DNA of 64,000 bases from Charina bottae. Its lineage: Eukaryota; Chordata; Lepidosauria; Squamata; Charinaidae. A model generated the notes under the pieces. That model had not been told where the DNA came from. It saw nothing but the letters and a program-made list of their open reading frames with translations, and did no database searches. The DNA is taken from contig JALMGJ010000001.1 in the NCBI GenBank assembly GCA_023362775.1, positions 61,218,501 to 61,282,500 on the forward strand, given 5' to 3'. Position numbers and translations under genes: made by a program. Positions 21,029-32,565 of the stretch are shown here, in pieces. Numbering within the stretch: the stretch's first letter is position 1; each line of letters starts with the position of its first letter.

Positions 21029-21366
21029 CTAAGTCCCTTTATCATCTAAAGGAGGATCGTTAAGATTACCCTGCTGCTGTTGAGCTTGTGAAATGGTCTT
21101 AATCTTCCTAGGCACAGAAGACAAAGCAGGAAGGAAGATAGGGGAAAGGTTATGCCTGAGGCCCCCACCTCTATTCAAGGAAGGATTTTCCAAGTTGGCA
21201 TGAATGGATTCCTTGACCCCTCTCTCAAACCACCTATCTTCTCTGTCTAAAATGTGAACATTAATGTCCTCAAATGAGTGTCCTTTTTCCTTTAGATGAA
21301 GATAAACTGCTGACTCTGGTCCTGTGGTGTTACTTCTCCTGTGTTGGGCCATCCTCCTGTACTCTT
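21029..21366 (-). pseudogene. 5'-truncated Penelope ORF in the upstream repeat
   Basis: This is the C-terminal 107 codons of the same protein starting at MAQHRRSN, plus a few upstream bases. It starts inside the GIY-YIG domain and lacks the RT. It differs from the full ORF by one residue (PALSSVPRK versus PAFSSVPRK). It is part of the tandem repeat and not a separate gene. Confidence 0.93.
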
Positions 21367-21378
21367 GTTTCCTCCAAG

Positions 21379-21710
21379 TGTTGAACCTTAAGGATTGCAG
21401 GGTTCGGCCTTTTCAACTGCTGCTCCCCAGAGTATCTCCCCTACTATTAGATGGACCCTGACTCTGTTACCCTTCTGTAAAGCAGTTAAGACCTAATAAT
21501 TTCAACAGGCCTTCAAGTTCTGAGGGGTTACTTTTGTCCCTCTCAGAGGTTGAGTGTGTATGTGGGTTATGGTTGCTCCTTAATGTTTGGGTAATTGATG
21601 TTGTTACACTGTTGTGCTTTTAGTTTTTAATTTCTTTACTGTTTGAAGGTCTGTAAGCTGTTTGGAGTCAGATAAAATTGCAGCAGCATATAAACCTAGA
21701 ATGAATCCTT
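21379..21710 (+). mobile_element. Probable L2-type LINE relic, 3' end
   Basis: TGTAAGCTGTTTGGAGTCAG followed by ATATAAA near 21650-21695 resembles the L2-type 3' tail. Upstream broken frames resemble the C-terminal part of the L2 polymerase only weakly. It starts right at the Penelope TSD. Confidence 0.4.
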
Positions 21711-21947
21711 AAATGTGTGTGGTCATTGCCAGCTGAGGTGGAAAAAAGGGGATTTATATAAATCTTATGCAGATCCCACATTATGTTCACAACTGCATCT
21801 TTGGGAGGATGGGTTAGGCAATACAGTATTGTTTAAGTCACATCAGTAGAGATGGTTTCAGCAGTAGATAGTAATGACAAGAGTACAAATGTAAATTTTT
21901 TTCATAGAAATATGCTTCTTTCATAAGCTGCCTACTTTCATTTCTAG

Positions 21948-22220
21948 GTGTAATTATTAGGTATGAATTATATATGAAAGGAGCTCGACAATCCAATGGA
22001 AGTCATGTTCCCCCTGAGAACTGTGTTTTCCAAACCGGAGGATGGTTCAGTCTTCGTCCAGGAGAAGAATCTATACATGAGGGTGCTTTGACACCACCTC
22101 TAACTAGTACTGTCATCAGTGATTTGGAGCCATTCACAGACTATGAGTTCCGTGTTTTATCAGCCAATATGGCTGGCAGCACATTTTCAAATTGGACATC
22201 TCAAAGGACAGCAGAGGCAG
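21948..22220 (+). CDS. USH2A: USH2A internal exon: most of FN3 module 3
   Basis: This exon completes FN3 module 3. The acceptor AG is at 21946-21947 and the donor GTAATT starts at 22221, with phase 1 at both ends. The translation runs from a Gly split with the previous exon through IIRYELYMKG and a variable loop containing one Cys (ENCVFQTGGW). It then has ISDLEPFTDYEFRVLSANMA, the FN3 E-to-F region with the L-x-P-x-x-x-Y signature, and ends near SQRTAEA. It lies about 580 bp downstream of the young Penelope-like insertion in the preceding intron. Nothing in the exon is broken. Confidence 0.95.
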
Positions 22221-23054
22221 GTAATTATTGGAGTTTGCAGATACATTAACCATTTAGATTAATATTTGGGAAATGGCTTTCAAAACTAGTTCTTTGTTTT
22301 TTTAAAAAAGTTTGGTTTTTAATTTAAAATGTCATTATTTAAATTATATTATTTATTATTCTATTAAATTAAAAAAACGGGTGTGGGGGAGAGGACTGTA
22401 GGGTTTTGGCTTTCAGTGAGAGCTACACATGCTCTGTAATATCTAAACCTGGCTTTAAATTATATGCAGTATATTGATTTCTAATGACTTCATGCACATG
22501 CTTTATTTACTTTGGCTAATGATATTTAGCTGCTAAAAACTTTTATTGTGTTCATTTAAATAAATAAGTGAGCATCTGATAGACAACTAAATGCACTGAT
22601 TTCTATTAAATTTACGTTGAACATCAATTTGTGAGAACTTTCTGGGAGCTAGAATTTCTCAGAGCAGGAGAAAAATGTCACCAAGGGTATAAACAGGGTC
22701 CACGACTTCTTCTGCCAGAGGGCAATCAATTCTATATGTGGCTTCGGTCTTGGTTTATAATAAAGATTCTCCTTAGCTGTGCCATGTCTAGAAATCTTTA
22801 GCTACTATAAGTTTGTGCCAGCTAAGGAAGGGAATCTGAATTGATGGGAAGACTTTAAGAACTAGTCTTACTAAATCTACCACTTGGGTATCTCAGTCCA
22901 AAACACCTTTTGGCTGGGCAAATTAAATAATGGCTTAAAGCCCAGGATTTCAGTTTTATTTGCTTGTGAATTTAAAACCTCCAGCAGATTTTTCTGAAGA
23001 GTGATATGTAAGAAGTGTTTTCCAAAACACTGCCAATTAATAGTGCCTGTATAG

Positions 23055-23470
23055 GTTCAAATCAAATCAATTTATTACGGTCACTGACCAGTACAAGTTG
23101 GAATTTTACAAAGTAAACACATTGGGCTTTAAAATATAAACCCTCTGATTTGAAATGGTTTTAATTCTAATTTAACAAGTCCCAATTAAATATTAAAATG
23201 CATTTAGATCACGATGTAAATGAGCCCCTTATCAAATTTAAAAACAGTCTTATTCATTTACATTATCATGACAAATATTCTCTGTTGTACATAATTTTAA
23301 AAATATAAAATACAAATATTAAAATGAGTGATACAAAAATAAAATATCATATATATTATATATACCACTTAAAATTATTACAAGGAATACCATATTACAT
23401 TTTCAAATCATAGTCTGGCGTATCTTCATGGCTACAGGTTCTAAAACAAGGAATTATCTCTAAAAAGTCA
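23055..23470 (-). mobile_element. LINE 3'-tail-like fragment
   Basis: CAAATCAAATCAATTTATTA followed by CGGTCACTGACCAG reads on the minus strand as a LINE 3' terminus ending in a short tandem repeat. It resembles the end of the fragment at 5500-6125. The rest is AT-rich without coding potential. Confidence 0.4.
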
Positions 23471-23487
23471 GGGGTCATAAAATTAAA

Positions 23488-23491
<4 letters not shown>

Positions 23492-23521
<30 letters not shown>
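23492..23521. repeat. (CA)n microsatellite
   Basis: Fifteen CA units. Confidence 0.97.
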
Positions 23522-23523
<2 letters not shown>

Positions 23524-23927
23524 GATACATATGAACTTCCAAGCTTTTCAGTAATTAATTTCGTTGAATTACTCAGCCTTCCTTTTAATCGGGTTGTCCC
23601 AGGTCAAGATAAGTCTATGCTTTTATATGAAGCCTACATTGTGTTTAAAATTTAAGTGGTGGTTTGTGCATTATAGAAAAAATAGATCCAATCGTTTGCT
23701 TATAGGTGGGAAACATTTACTTTGAAGTTGTAGCTTTAAAAAAACATATGAAAATTCCTTTTAGACCTGAAAATTAATTTCTACAAGCTGCTTATTTAGA
23801 AATTGGATGCAAAGAGCCATTTTATCAAGTTTAACAGATGGTATTTTACAAATATAGTGGGAAAACGTGCCTGACACATGTTGTTCATTTATTTTATGAT
23901 AAATTAGCACATTTATTTGTTTTTTAG

Positions 23928-24085
23928 CTCCTGTATTCATGCCACTTCCATCAGTATTCCCTCTTTCACCAAATTCTCTCAATGTGTCTTGGGAAAAGCC
24001 ACGAGATAATGAAGCAAGAGGAGAAGTGATGGGGTATAGCGTCAATGTAATTACCGAACAAAAAGTATTGCCAATGTTTTCTCAG
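23928..24085 (+). CDS. USH2A: USH2A internal exon: first half of FN3 module 4
   Basis: This exon encodes the N-terminal half of FN3-4. The acceptor AG is at 23926-23927 after a T-rich tract and the donor GTATTA starts at 24086. Unlike its neighbours it ends on a codon boundary (phase 0), after MFSQ. Visible segments are APVFMPLPSVFPLSPNSL, VSWEKPRDN and GYSVNVITEQ, matching human usherin (APVFMIPPSVFPLSSYSLN, SWEKPADN, from memory). The reading frame continues past the donor for about 30 codons, but the protein match stops exactly at the GT, so the splice assignment is firm. Confidence 0.94.
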
Positions 24086-24472
24086 GTATTATTGTTATTA
24101 GCAATCTGTTTTCTCTGCTTATTGATATATGGATCTTCTAAAGCGGTCCCAATCTTTTTGGCTATGCCAAATTGAAATTTGCCAATGGAGAAGTGCCCGG
24201 AGTTATTAAAATGCAGTGGGGTATAAAAAAAATGGCAAACTGCCCAAGGTGGATCTGACTATTTATTTGCATTCTTGTCAAAGGGTAAGAATGATTTTTA
24301 AGAGACTGTTCTGAAGTTAAATGGCCCTTTGTGAGCATAAAGATGTGATTTATTCTGAAAGGTTATCCAACAAGCCCAATATGTATGTACCATTTCCTAT
24401 TCTTCTGGTTAGGCCTAAAAGAGTAGGTATGGGCTGTTTTTCCCTTCCCTTTTCCTTTTTTCAACTGACTAG

Positions 24473-24510
<38 letters not shown>

Positions 24511-25518
24511 TTCTGCATTATACTACAGTATTTTATCTAATTCATAGCAGGTTCTGGTACTTGAAAAGCAATAGTCTCATAGTAAAAAGCAAACAAACCT
24601 GACAACCTAACATTCCCCTGAAATCATGCTGGTAAAGTATTCTGTTTCGGTTTGAACAATTAAAATGTTCATTCTCATTCTAATTAATGATTCTCCCAGG
24701 ACCTTTCATACAAGGAAATTCCATTGACATAGAATACAGAATTATTCTCTAAGGGACTTCATATGTGTATGGTAAAGGTGCAAATGGGAATTTTATTAAG
24801 GAATCTTCTGGAAAAGAAATCTAAGGGAAGACTGGATCCAATATATGCATGTTGTTCCGAATGATATGGCAGACATACATTCAGCCTAAAATTATACACA
24901 CTTAATGGTATTAGTGATCCAAGCCCACCTTCTGGAATAGATGGTATAAAAAGTGTTCTCAGTCTAATTGAATAAACTGGTTTTATTCAATATTTCCCTT
25001 CCTTTCCATTTTTCCATTTTAATGCTCTTCACTTAAGGTATTTTAAGGAAGAAAATACGTTTCTGGTGCTGTGCCTATTGATGGTATTATATAATAATGA
25101 TAACCTTTCCTGTTTAATAGGCAGTGTGTCTTCATTTTAAAATATTTGCTAGTTTTCTCTCTGATTCCACTGCAAGTTGGCTAGATTTCATTGCATAATG
25201 GTGATACCACTATCTTGCATAATCTGTACAGTTTGTACAAATAACTCCTCTATTGCACAGCTTTATGAGGCAATAATTTTGTTTCCTCATTTGTCTACTC
25301 AGGAACTGGATTATTACCTCATAAAGTATTGTGATGAACGTATTATAATTTAATTCTATAGCTTGTTGAACTTTTTTTTTCAAAATATTGCTATTTCTGC
25401 TAATGGTGCTTGGCAAACCCTGGGCAACCAATTACTTATTGTTAAATATGCTGTCATACTCATGTAAAATAAGAGAAGCACTCCCAGACCAGACATCTTG
25501 AGTCTGTTTATTTTGCAG
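24086..25518 (+). other. USH2A: USH2A intron 5 of the window
   Basis: This 1.4-kb AT-rich intron contains an (ATT)n run at 24474-24511 and nothing else I recognise. Confidence 0.85.
24474..24511. repeat. (ATT)n microsatellite
   Basis: About 13 ATT units. Confidence 0.97.
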
Positions 25519-25663
25519 ATTTTGTATGTTGCTAAAGTCCATGAGCAATCCTATACAGTGACTGGACTGGAACCATACAGAATGTACTATTTTACCATTA
25601 CTCTCTGCAATCGAATCGGATGTATTGACAGTAAGCCAGGAATGGGACAAACTTTAGCTGCTG
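25519..25663 (+). CDS. USH2A: USH2A internal exon: second half of FN3 module 4
   Basis: This exon completes FN3-4. The acceptor AG is at 25517-25518 (TTTTGCAG) and the donor GTAAGG starts at 25664. The frame starts in phase 0 and ends in phase 1. The translation contains QSYTVTGLEPYRMYYFTIT, the conserved G-L-x-P-Y-x-x-Y FN3 core, then LCNRIGC and GQTLAA. This corresponds to human YTVEGLKPYRIYEFTITLCN and GAGQTLAA (from memory). A 13.4-kb intron follows. Confidence 0.95.
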
Positions 25664-26574
25664 GTAAGGGAAAAAAGCAGGCATCCAAAAAAGCAGGAAT
25701 CTAGCTCATAGATATCTAAAGAGGTTATTAGGCATGGTCAGACTGTTGTAAGTGTTATGCTTTTATTATGTGACTGATTAATTGCAGGTTAAAATAAAAA
25801 TACTGTATTTTCCTCATAGGCTTATAATAAATTAAAAAGTCTTAATTAAGCCTTTTCTTAATTAAGTCAATTTACCCATTTTTCTTTATGTTTCCTAGAA
25901 GTGTTGCTAGTTGTAGCTATCTTATCAATAAACAACTGCATAACAAATAAGTTAATATGCAGCCCTTCTAAGCTGGAGCTCTATTACAACTTGTTTCCTT
26001 TGGATGTCTATTGTTGTATCATAGCTAGGGCATACAACACTGGTGGTGTTTTATTGCAGCAAATTCATCAGGTAAATTTAGCCAAGTTTACAGGGATATT
26101 TATGCTGTCAGCCAACAGGGGCACTCTGGTGTTTTTTCTATCAATCATCATTATATAGGAAGCTACCTATTTGCCCATTTGAACTTGTAGTTATTTTAGC
26201 TGGTGATGCTGGGATTTGAATCTGTGCCCCTCTGCCTGAAAAATGAGTGTTCTTTTATTGAGCTGTGGCATTCAATGAACCTAAGTTAAAAATCTCATCT
26301 TTCCTTGTGAATTTAATTGCTGAATTCACCTATTATGCTAGGCCTTCATTTGTTTTAACCATGCCACAGAAACCTACATAAAGTTAAGATATAAACCATG
26401 TTTTGCAAAGCATAATAGCTAAACCAAAACCAAACAAAACCACATTATTGTTTAATGCAATGTGAAAACCCAGGTATATGTGACCTTGACAAGAAGGAGC
26501 TTCTTGTAAAGGAGCCTTTACATTTGAGGTGGAAGTCATCACTCTGACGTACATTTTAAAGTATGTTATTATTT

Positions 26575-26830
26575 GTTACCTTTATTTCCTGTCTTGTCTC
26601 AGAAGCTCAAAGTGACATATCTAGCTCTCCCTCCTCCTTCCCTCCCCCCAAAAAAAATAACTAAAAATAACTATCTGGTGAGATAGGTTGGGCTGAAAGA
26701 CAGTAACTAACCTAAAGCTGCCGTTGTGTTTCCATAGCTGAGGATTGATGTGAACTTAGATTTCCTCAGTCCTAGTTCAACATTTTAATCATACACTACA
26801 TTGGCTCTTATGTTGAAGAACACTTTGCTA
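26575..26830 (-). mobile_element. Degraded CORE-SINE
   Basis: GAGATAGGTTGGGCTGAAAG then ACAGTAACT, CCATAGCTGAGGATTGATGT, CCTCAGTCCTAGTTCAACAT and ACACTACATTGGCTCTT match, in minus orientation, an amniote SINE with a MIR-like core. The 5' side (TTTATTTCCTGTCTTGTCTC) is its LINE-like tail. Confidence 0.7.
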
Positions 26831-27367
26831 TATACATTCTGAACACATTTTTTTCTTATTTGTAGCACATTCTTGTGTTCACATTGTAGCCCATACATCT
26901 TTTTTACTTTGGATGTTGCCTGCCATTTCTAAAATGTACATTTACTTTTTTGTATTTTATCTACAAATATTTAAGGATATTAAATACTTTGTATATGCAA
27001 TGTTACTCCTTCAGTATTAGATGAAAGTTTTTTTCTGCCCTAGATTAAACTACTTCTTCACAACTTATTGTTAAGTTCCTCAAAAAATAACAGTTTTTGT
27101 GCCTTGCTACCCAAATTCAGTGGGATTATAACTGAATGTATAAGCATAGGATTGCAGTCATAGGCATTTGCAGCTACAGTAACTGTGATGGTGAGAAAAT
27201 GATACACGTTCAATTGGATGCACGTTTGTACATCATAATATTGTGATACACACATATCATCACCCACCCTCCGACCCCCATTCCAACAACATTTGATTCA
27301 ATTTATTTTTCTTAAATTATACCTTTTTCTATCGTAATAGAAGGTTCTCTCTGTCATAGCATATATA

Positions 27368-27568
27368 CAGTTGCAATCGAAATTATTCAACCCCCATTGC
27401 AAATCAGGTTTATTGTCAAAATTTACAGATTTTCAGCTGTTTGCAATGAACAAATCAAACAAAAGGAATTGAAATAGCTCAACACAACGAATGCTTCAAG
27501 TGAAAGTCTGTAAATTTTGACAATAAACCTGATTTGCATTGGGGGTTGAATAATTTCGATTGCAACTG
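27368..27568. mobile_element. Tc1/mariner-type MITE
   Basis: A 201-bp element with terminal inverted repeats of about 67 bp starting CAGTTGCAATCGAAATTATT. The arms differ at only a few positions (CCCATTGC versus CCCAATGC; one difference near the inner end). It is flanked by TA on both sides (27366-27367, 27569-27570), the target duplication of Tc1/mariner elements. There is no transposase, so it is non-autonomous. High arm identity suggests recent insertion. Confidence 0.92.
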
Positions 27569-28410
27569 TATGTATTGTGCTTTTTATTTGCAGATTGCCA
27601 TTTAGTCTTCCTGTCAAATAATTATTTTAATCATTATACATAGAAAATTAGTATCTCAAAGGAAGGGCTAGTTTTCTTTTTACATAGAAGAGTTTGTGGG
27701 ACTTTGGTAAGTAAGTACAGTACTGAAATACTATAGTCCCCAAACAGGTTTACCACTTCAATAACACTCATAATCCCTGCCTCCTGGAATAGGCTACTCA
27801 GATGTTCAGCTGATAAGCTGTCTCTGTGTATGTCTTCCAAAAGTACCTGTACCACTGACTCTCACATCAACAGTTATTCCTATGAGCTAGTCTGGCCACA
27901 AGATACTACTATACAAATTAGGGTGCCTACATTTTAATTGGGGAAGTTAGAAACTACAGTCCATGTCATTCTCAAACCTCAGCTGTCACTGCTGAACTTT
28001 TCAATGTCAACCTTTTGAAACTCTGTAGCTTAAAAAGTAACTAATGCAATTTAAATAGGATCTTTTATTATTAATAGTGATGAAGCATCCTTACCTGTTT
28101 GTTTGTCATTTTTAAAAACTGAATTGTTCATTGAACCCTGACAACTTGCTTATGTATGTCTCCTTCCCGGTAGTTTCAATATTGTTCTGTTAATTACATT
28201 AAACACAAGAGGCTATAAACTGAGTGACCAATAGAGTTAGATCCATTAATGTTCAATATTTATTTGTGAATTATTTTCAGATTTGGAAAGTGCCATTTTT
28301 GGTTCTGAGAGTGCTGTGTTGACTTCTTCAGAATTAATTTCTTTCAAGCCAACAAATGAACATCTTATGTGTTAACTCTTGTTGTGATGCATAAGAAAAA
28401 GGCAATTAAC

Positions 28411-28508
28411 ACACATATATATATACACACACACACACATACATACTGTACATACATACATACATACATACACATACATACATACATACATACATACATA
28501 CATACATA
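28411..28508. repeat. CA and CATA microsatellite
   Basis: (TA), (CA) and (CATA) runs ending directly at the head of a Sauria SINE. Confidence 0.97.
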
Positions 28509-28806
28509 CGCGATGGCTCATTGGTTAAGATGCCAGGCTTGTCGATCGGAAGGTCAGCGGTTCGAGACCCAAGCTCCGTGTGACAGAGTGAGCTCCCGCA
28601 CTCGCCCCAGCTCTTGCCAACCTAGCAATTTGAAAGCATGCAAATGCAGTAGAGAAATAGGTACCACTTCAGTGGGATGGTAACAGCGTTCCGCACGCAT
28701 CATGCCGGCCATATGACCGTGGAAGCGTCTTCAGACAGCGCTGGCTCTTGGGCTAAGAAACGGAGATGAGCACCGCCCCCTAGAGTCGGACATGACTGTG
28801 CAGGGG
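28509..28806 (+). mobile_element. Sauria SINE, near full length
   Basis: Head GCGATGGCTCATTGGTTAAG and GGTTCGAGACCCAAGC, body GCATGCAAATGCAGTAGAGA, tail GAGTCGGACATGACTGTGCA. It sits between two long microsatellites. Confidence 0.94.
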
Positions 28807-28851
28807 AAAACCTTTCCCTTTCCCTTTCCCTTTCCCTTTCCCTTTCCCTTT

Positions 28852-28900
<49 letters not shown>

Positions 28901-29030
28901 TACACACACACACACACACACATACACACACACACTGTGTGTGTGTGTTTGTATGTATGTGTATGTATGTATGTATGTGGATATGTGGATATGTGTGTGT
29001 GTATATATATATAATGTATAATATCTATCT
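28807..29030. repeat. (CCCTTT)n then TA/CA/GT microsatellites
   Basis: About eight CCCTTT units continue the Sauria SINE tail, which is normally ACCTTT repeats. Long TA, CA, GT and TATG runs follow. Confidence 0.95.
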
Positions 29031-30603
29031 ATATATCTGTCTTTAAAAGCCCACCTTGAATTCCAGGCTCTGGGTTGATACTTATTATCAGCAGGAATGA
29101 TCAATAGCAGCCTTCCTCACGTTGGTTCAGGCTGCTTTTCTAAGTACAAAAGAGAAAGGAAAGTGGATGGGAAAAGGGATTGATTCTATTTCATGGATTG
29201 CCTTTCTTTACTGTGTTTTTCCAAACACTTCCTGATTCATGCATGTTGATTATGCTATTTTCCCCACTCCCTTAATAGAGGAAGTAAAGACTGAATTGTA
29301 GAGAAACAGAGTTTGAAGTTTTGTTGAAAGCAAGTGTTCAGCAGAACCATTGGGAGTCAGTAGCATCTCTCTCTTGAACAGAATTCAGGCTCTGGACATA
29401 CTAGCACGTATCAAACCATATGTATTTACTCTGATTTTTTTCATTCTGACGTATTTTCATTCATAGTCATCTGTTTTTCAAATTGGAAATATTGGAAGAA
29501 AATTACACTATTGTAATTTCTGACATGAAAGTAAATCCATAAAAAGAGATAGGTAATAGCCATGAAACCTGGGTAATTATTTTTCAATGAGAAATCACCA
29601 AATATCACTGTTAAAATCTGGATCTGAAGTTCATGCAAATCCTCCTACTGCTTGTGCTGCCAGTGGGAACAGCTGGTGGCTGAGGGAAGATAACCATTTA
29701 GTTATTGTCTCTTGCTCATGTGTCAAAGTAAAAGTGAATATTTAGACATGCAGGGGACATGACAGGTCCATCTGTGTAGATATTGCCATGGAAAACCTGC
29801 ACAAACAGGAATATTGTCACAACCAAGCTAGCAAAGAGCTTGTGTAATGTTTCTGAATATTTCTGTTTTTCTTTAGTTTGGATTGCCATGAAGACTAGGA
29901 TCATAGTATCAGAATATGCTGATATTTTAAGAGATCTTATTTCAAGTATTAACAACAATGCAATAGAATAATACAGGATCATTCCTATACAGTGTGCAGA
30001 ATATACATCCTCATATATTTGTTTTTCTAGGTATTCATATTTGCCAGTGAAGCTGTGCAGTAGCACTCATAAGTGACCATTAATTTAAAATATTATAAAA
30101 ACATTAAATGGCCTGTATCTAATAGACTTCCTTTATGTGAACCTGAACTAAACAATGTTATTGATTATATAGTCCTGCCATTGCAATTTTGAATCAATGA
30201 ACTAAACATTTAGAGGTCATTCAATTGAATGATATTATAGTAGGAAACCCCCACACACACCTCAGTGCTACTGTCAACTCATGCTGATTATGTCTACATC
30301 CCTCTGAAACTAATAACAGAGACTAGATTTTTAAGGAAACTCGTGTCTACGTTTAGCTGATTCTGGTCTAATGTTTATAATAGACGAGGCACCACATATT
30401 CTTAAGTATTTTTCATTTTTTGGAGGGGGGTAATATTCAAATTACGTGAAAAATATCTGGAGAAATATTAACAGTTTTAGAATCGTTTTGTTTCCAATGG
30501 ATTAAAGTTTTAAACAGCAATAACCGAAGTAGCATAAATAACCATACAAACAAGAGGGAAGAGTTTGCTACTGGACTCTAGAAACAATTTATACTTTTGA
30601 GCA

Positions 30604-30808
30604 GGCTTCAGGGTTTAGTGACCATGCTCTAGAGAAGAGATTTCTTGATGTTTCGCCGACAACTATGGCTGGCCGCTTCAGAGGCGAAGGCAACTGGCTA
30701 TAAATACAGGAACCCAGTCAATTCCTGCTCAGTTGCCTTCACCTCTGAAGGTGCCAGCCACAGTTGCTGGTGAACTGTCAGGAAATCTCTTCTCTAGACC
30801 CTGAAGCC
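30604..30808. repeat. Inverted repeat with hammerhead-like arms
   Basis: Outer arms GGCTTCAGGGT and ACCCTGAAGCC enclose longer imperfect arms: AGAGAAGAGATTTC mirrors GAAATCTCTTCTCT. Each arm holds a degenerate core. The right arm on + reads CTGAAGG, GCCAGCCACAGTTGCTGG, TGAACTGTC; the left arm on minus reads CTGAAGC, GGCCAGCC, CGAAACATC. The intact form of this pattern (CTGAAGA, stem, GAAACGTC) is hammerhead-like and occurs in Penelope-type repeats. Confidence 0.6.
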
Positions 30809-31540
30809 AAACACTGCCCAACCGATACCGGCTGTGAAAGCCTACACCTGGAAATTTATACTTTTCTTCTTCAGGTCATTTTTTTTAAAAAAAAAGATCT
30901 CTTCCAGGGATAAGGACATAAATGACATTTTTAATGAAATACTTCCAGAGATAAAAATCACAGTAAAACAATATTAAAAACAAAGAATGCAACTTAAACA
31001 ATGAAGCTATGAGCAAGCAATAAAGATTAGGCAAACAAAATCATTAACCTGGCAAGGCAGCTATAGTTTAGTAAATCAGCCAAGACACTACAGAATTGGC
31101 TCAAGACACTACAGAATTGGCTCTTTCCTTGATCCAAGTTGCTCTTAGAAAATAAAAAATATAGAACAAGCTGTGTCACATACCAATAGATAGGCCTTTG
31201 GATTAGTTGCATTTGCTCAATCCCACATTCTTTCATACTGACTTTAGGGTATATTGGTACATAGCAACTCATGGGTCATAACCTCCTTTTGAGAATTTTA
31301 TGTAGCTCAGATAATCATTATTTATTAAATTAATGGAGAATACTTCATAGCTATTTGTCAAAACAGCTATATATAATCTCCAGTAAGCCATTCTATTATA
31401 GATTGCAACAAGTAGAGGGTGAGGGCCAGTTTCCTTTCAGTCTTGCTTGTGGTCAATATGACATGTGTTAGAGCAGTATGATAGATTAAATAGATGTTTA
31501 ATCTAATCCACCAGGTCACTTCCTATCATGTTAAATTTAT

Positions 31541-31866
31541 AAAAGGTAAAGGTTCCCCCCACAGTTGTGTCTGACTCTAGGGGCCAGTGCTCATCTCTGT
31601 TTGTTACCCAAAGAGCCAGCGTTGTCCAAAGACGCTTCCGCGGTCATGTGGCCGGCATGACACACGCGGACCGCTGTTACCTTCCCACCGAAGTGGTACC
31701 TATTCATCTACTTGCATTTGCATGTTTTCGAATTGCTAGGTTGGCAAGAGCTGGAGCTAGTGCGGGAGCTCACTCTGCATGCAGGGCTAGGGATTCGAAC
31801 CTCCGAACTTGTGATCTTCTGATCAACAAGCCTGGCGTCTTACCTGCTGAGCCACCGCGCCCCCTC
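31541..31866 (-). mobile_element. Sauria SINE, near full length
   Basis: Minus-strand head (GGTGGCTCAGCAGGTAAGAC, GGTTCGAATCCCTAGCC) and BovB-like tail. It is flanked by TTAAATTTATA at 31531-31541 and 31867-31877. A CpG-poor gap (CATGCAGGG in place of the usual GCGTGACGG segment) marks a small change. Confidence 0.95.
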
Positions 31867-32565
31867 TTAAATTTATATCCAGCCATTATTTACTCCTCAG
31901 GGTTATCTATACAAATTTTTAATGTTTTTTAAATTATTTCTTTTGTTAATCTTGTTTGATTCGGGGGAGATTTAGAAAGAAATACTTTGAATATTATATA
32001 CTTCGGAAAAGTACATGCCACTAATCAAAACCATGTGCTTTTCCTGTCATATAATGGTTATTAAGCATAATACTCTATCACAGTATTTAAAATCACCCAT
32101 AATTAATTAACTAGTACTTAGTGGTGCATTAGATTTTCCTTTCTCTGTTAAAAAGTAAAATGTGCAGGCTGTTTGCCTCTTGTTTGAAGATACACGTTGC
32201 TTTGCATTCAAGTACATAAAAATCTGTCATTGTGAATGAGACCCAAAGAGATTAAAAAAACACTCTTAGTATGTTAATTTATAATTTTAATTACAGCAAT
32301 CTTGTATATATAGTCATTAGTGAATACTAATATAAATATTTTTCTACCTTTTTATTCATAATGCATAAACCAATCATCCCCTTCTTTCTTGGCAGTTACT
32401 GTTTTGTTGTTGTTGTTGTTCCTGGTTTCATAATATATTCTTTGTTCTTAGTTATGAATGCATTTTGTTCATTTCTGTCTTGAATAATCCCTCACTAAGC
32501 CAATCATTTTGAGTCCTGTGCTAGAAAGTGAATATTGTCATGTAAATACAGCATTCCATATTATT

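Larger units (their letters stand above)
18102..21366 (-). mobile_element. Penelope-like retroelement with tandem terminal repeat
   Basis: On the minus strand this is a partial upstream unit (20814-21366) followed by a complete unit. The 549-bp block 20814-21362 repeats at 18101-18649; I find one substitution between them. This matches the tandem partial-copy (pseudo-LTR) layout known for Penelope-like elements. The composite is flanked by a perfect 12-bp TSD, GTTTCCTCCAAG, at 18090-18101 and 21367-21378. The sense 3' end is CTTCATAGA, the same end as the fragment at 60281-60367. The intact ORF and near-identical repeats indicate a recent insertion, antisense to USH2A. Confidence 0.95.
16977..21947 (+). 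other. USH2A: USH2A intron 3 of the window
   Basis: This 5-kb intron is nearly all transposon: a tRNA-like SINE head (17157-17228), a GC-rich chimeric block with an L2-like tail (17229-17584), a hAT-like palindromic tail (17585-17721), an unclassified repeat (17736-18089), the Penelope-like element (18102-21366) and a probable L2 relic (21379-21710). I see nothing in 21710-21947. Confidence 0.85.
22221..23927 (+). other. USH2A: USH2A intron 4 of the window
   Basis: This 1.7-kb AT-rich intron holds a probable LINE 3' tail on the minus strand (23055-23470) and a CA microsatellite (23492-23521). The rest is unremarkable. Confidence 0.85.

Noticed and set aside
24086..24175. Extension of the USH2A frame beyond the donor at 24086
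   Set aside because: Protein match to usherin ends at the GT and resumes at 25519 in phase.
26205..26275. Possible second MIR fragment (GGGATTTGAATCTGTG)
   Set aside because: Only the B-box region is suggestive; the core could not be followed.
28411..28508. CRISPR-like or satellite array from repeated CATA units
   Set aside because: Simple tetranucleotide repeat with no spacers.
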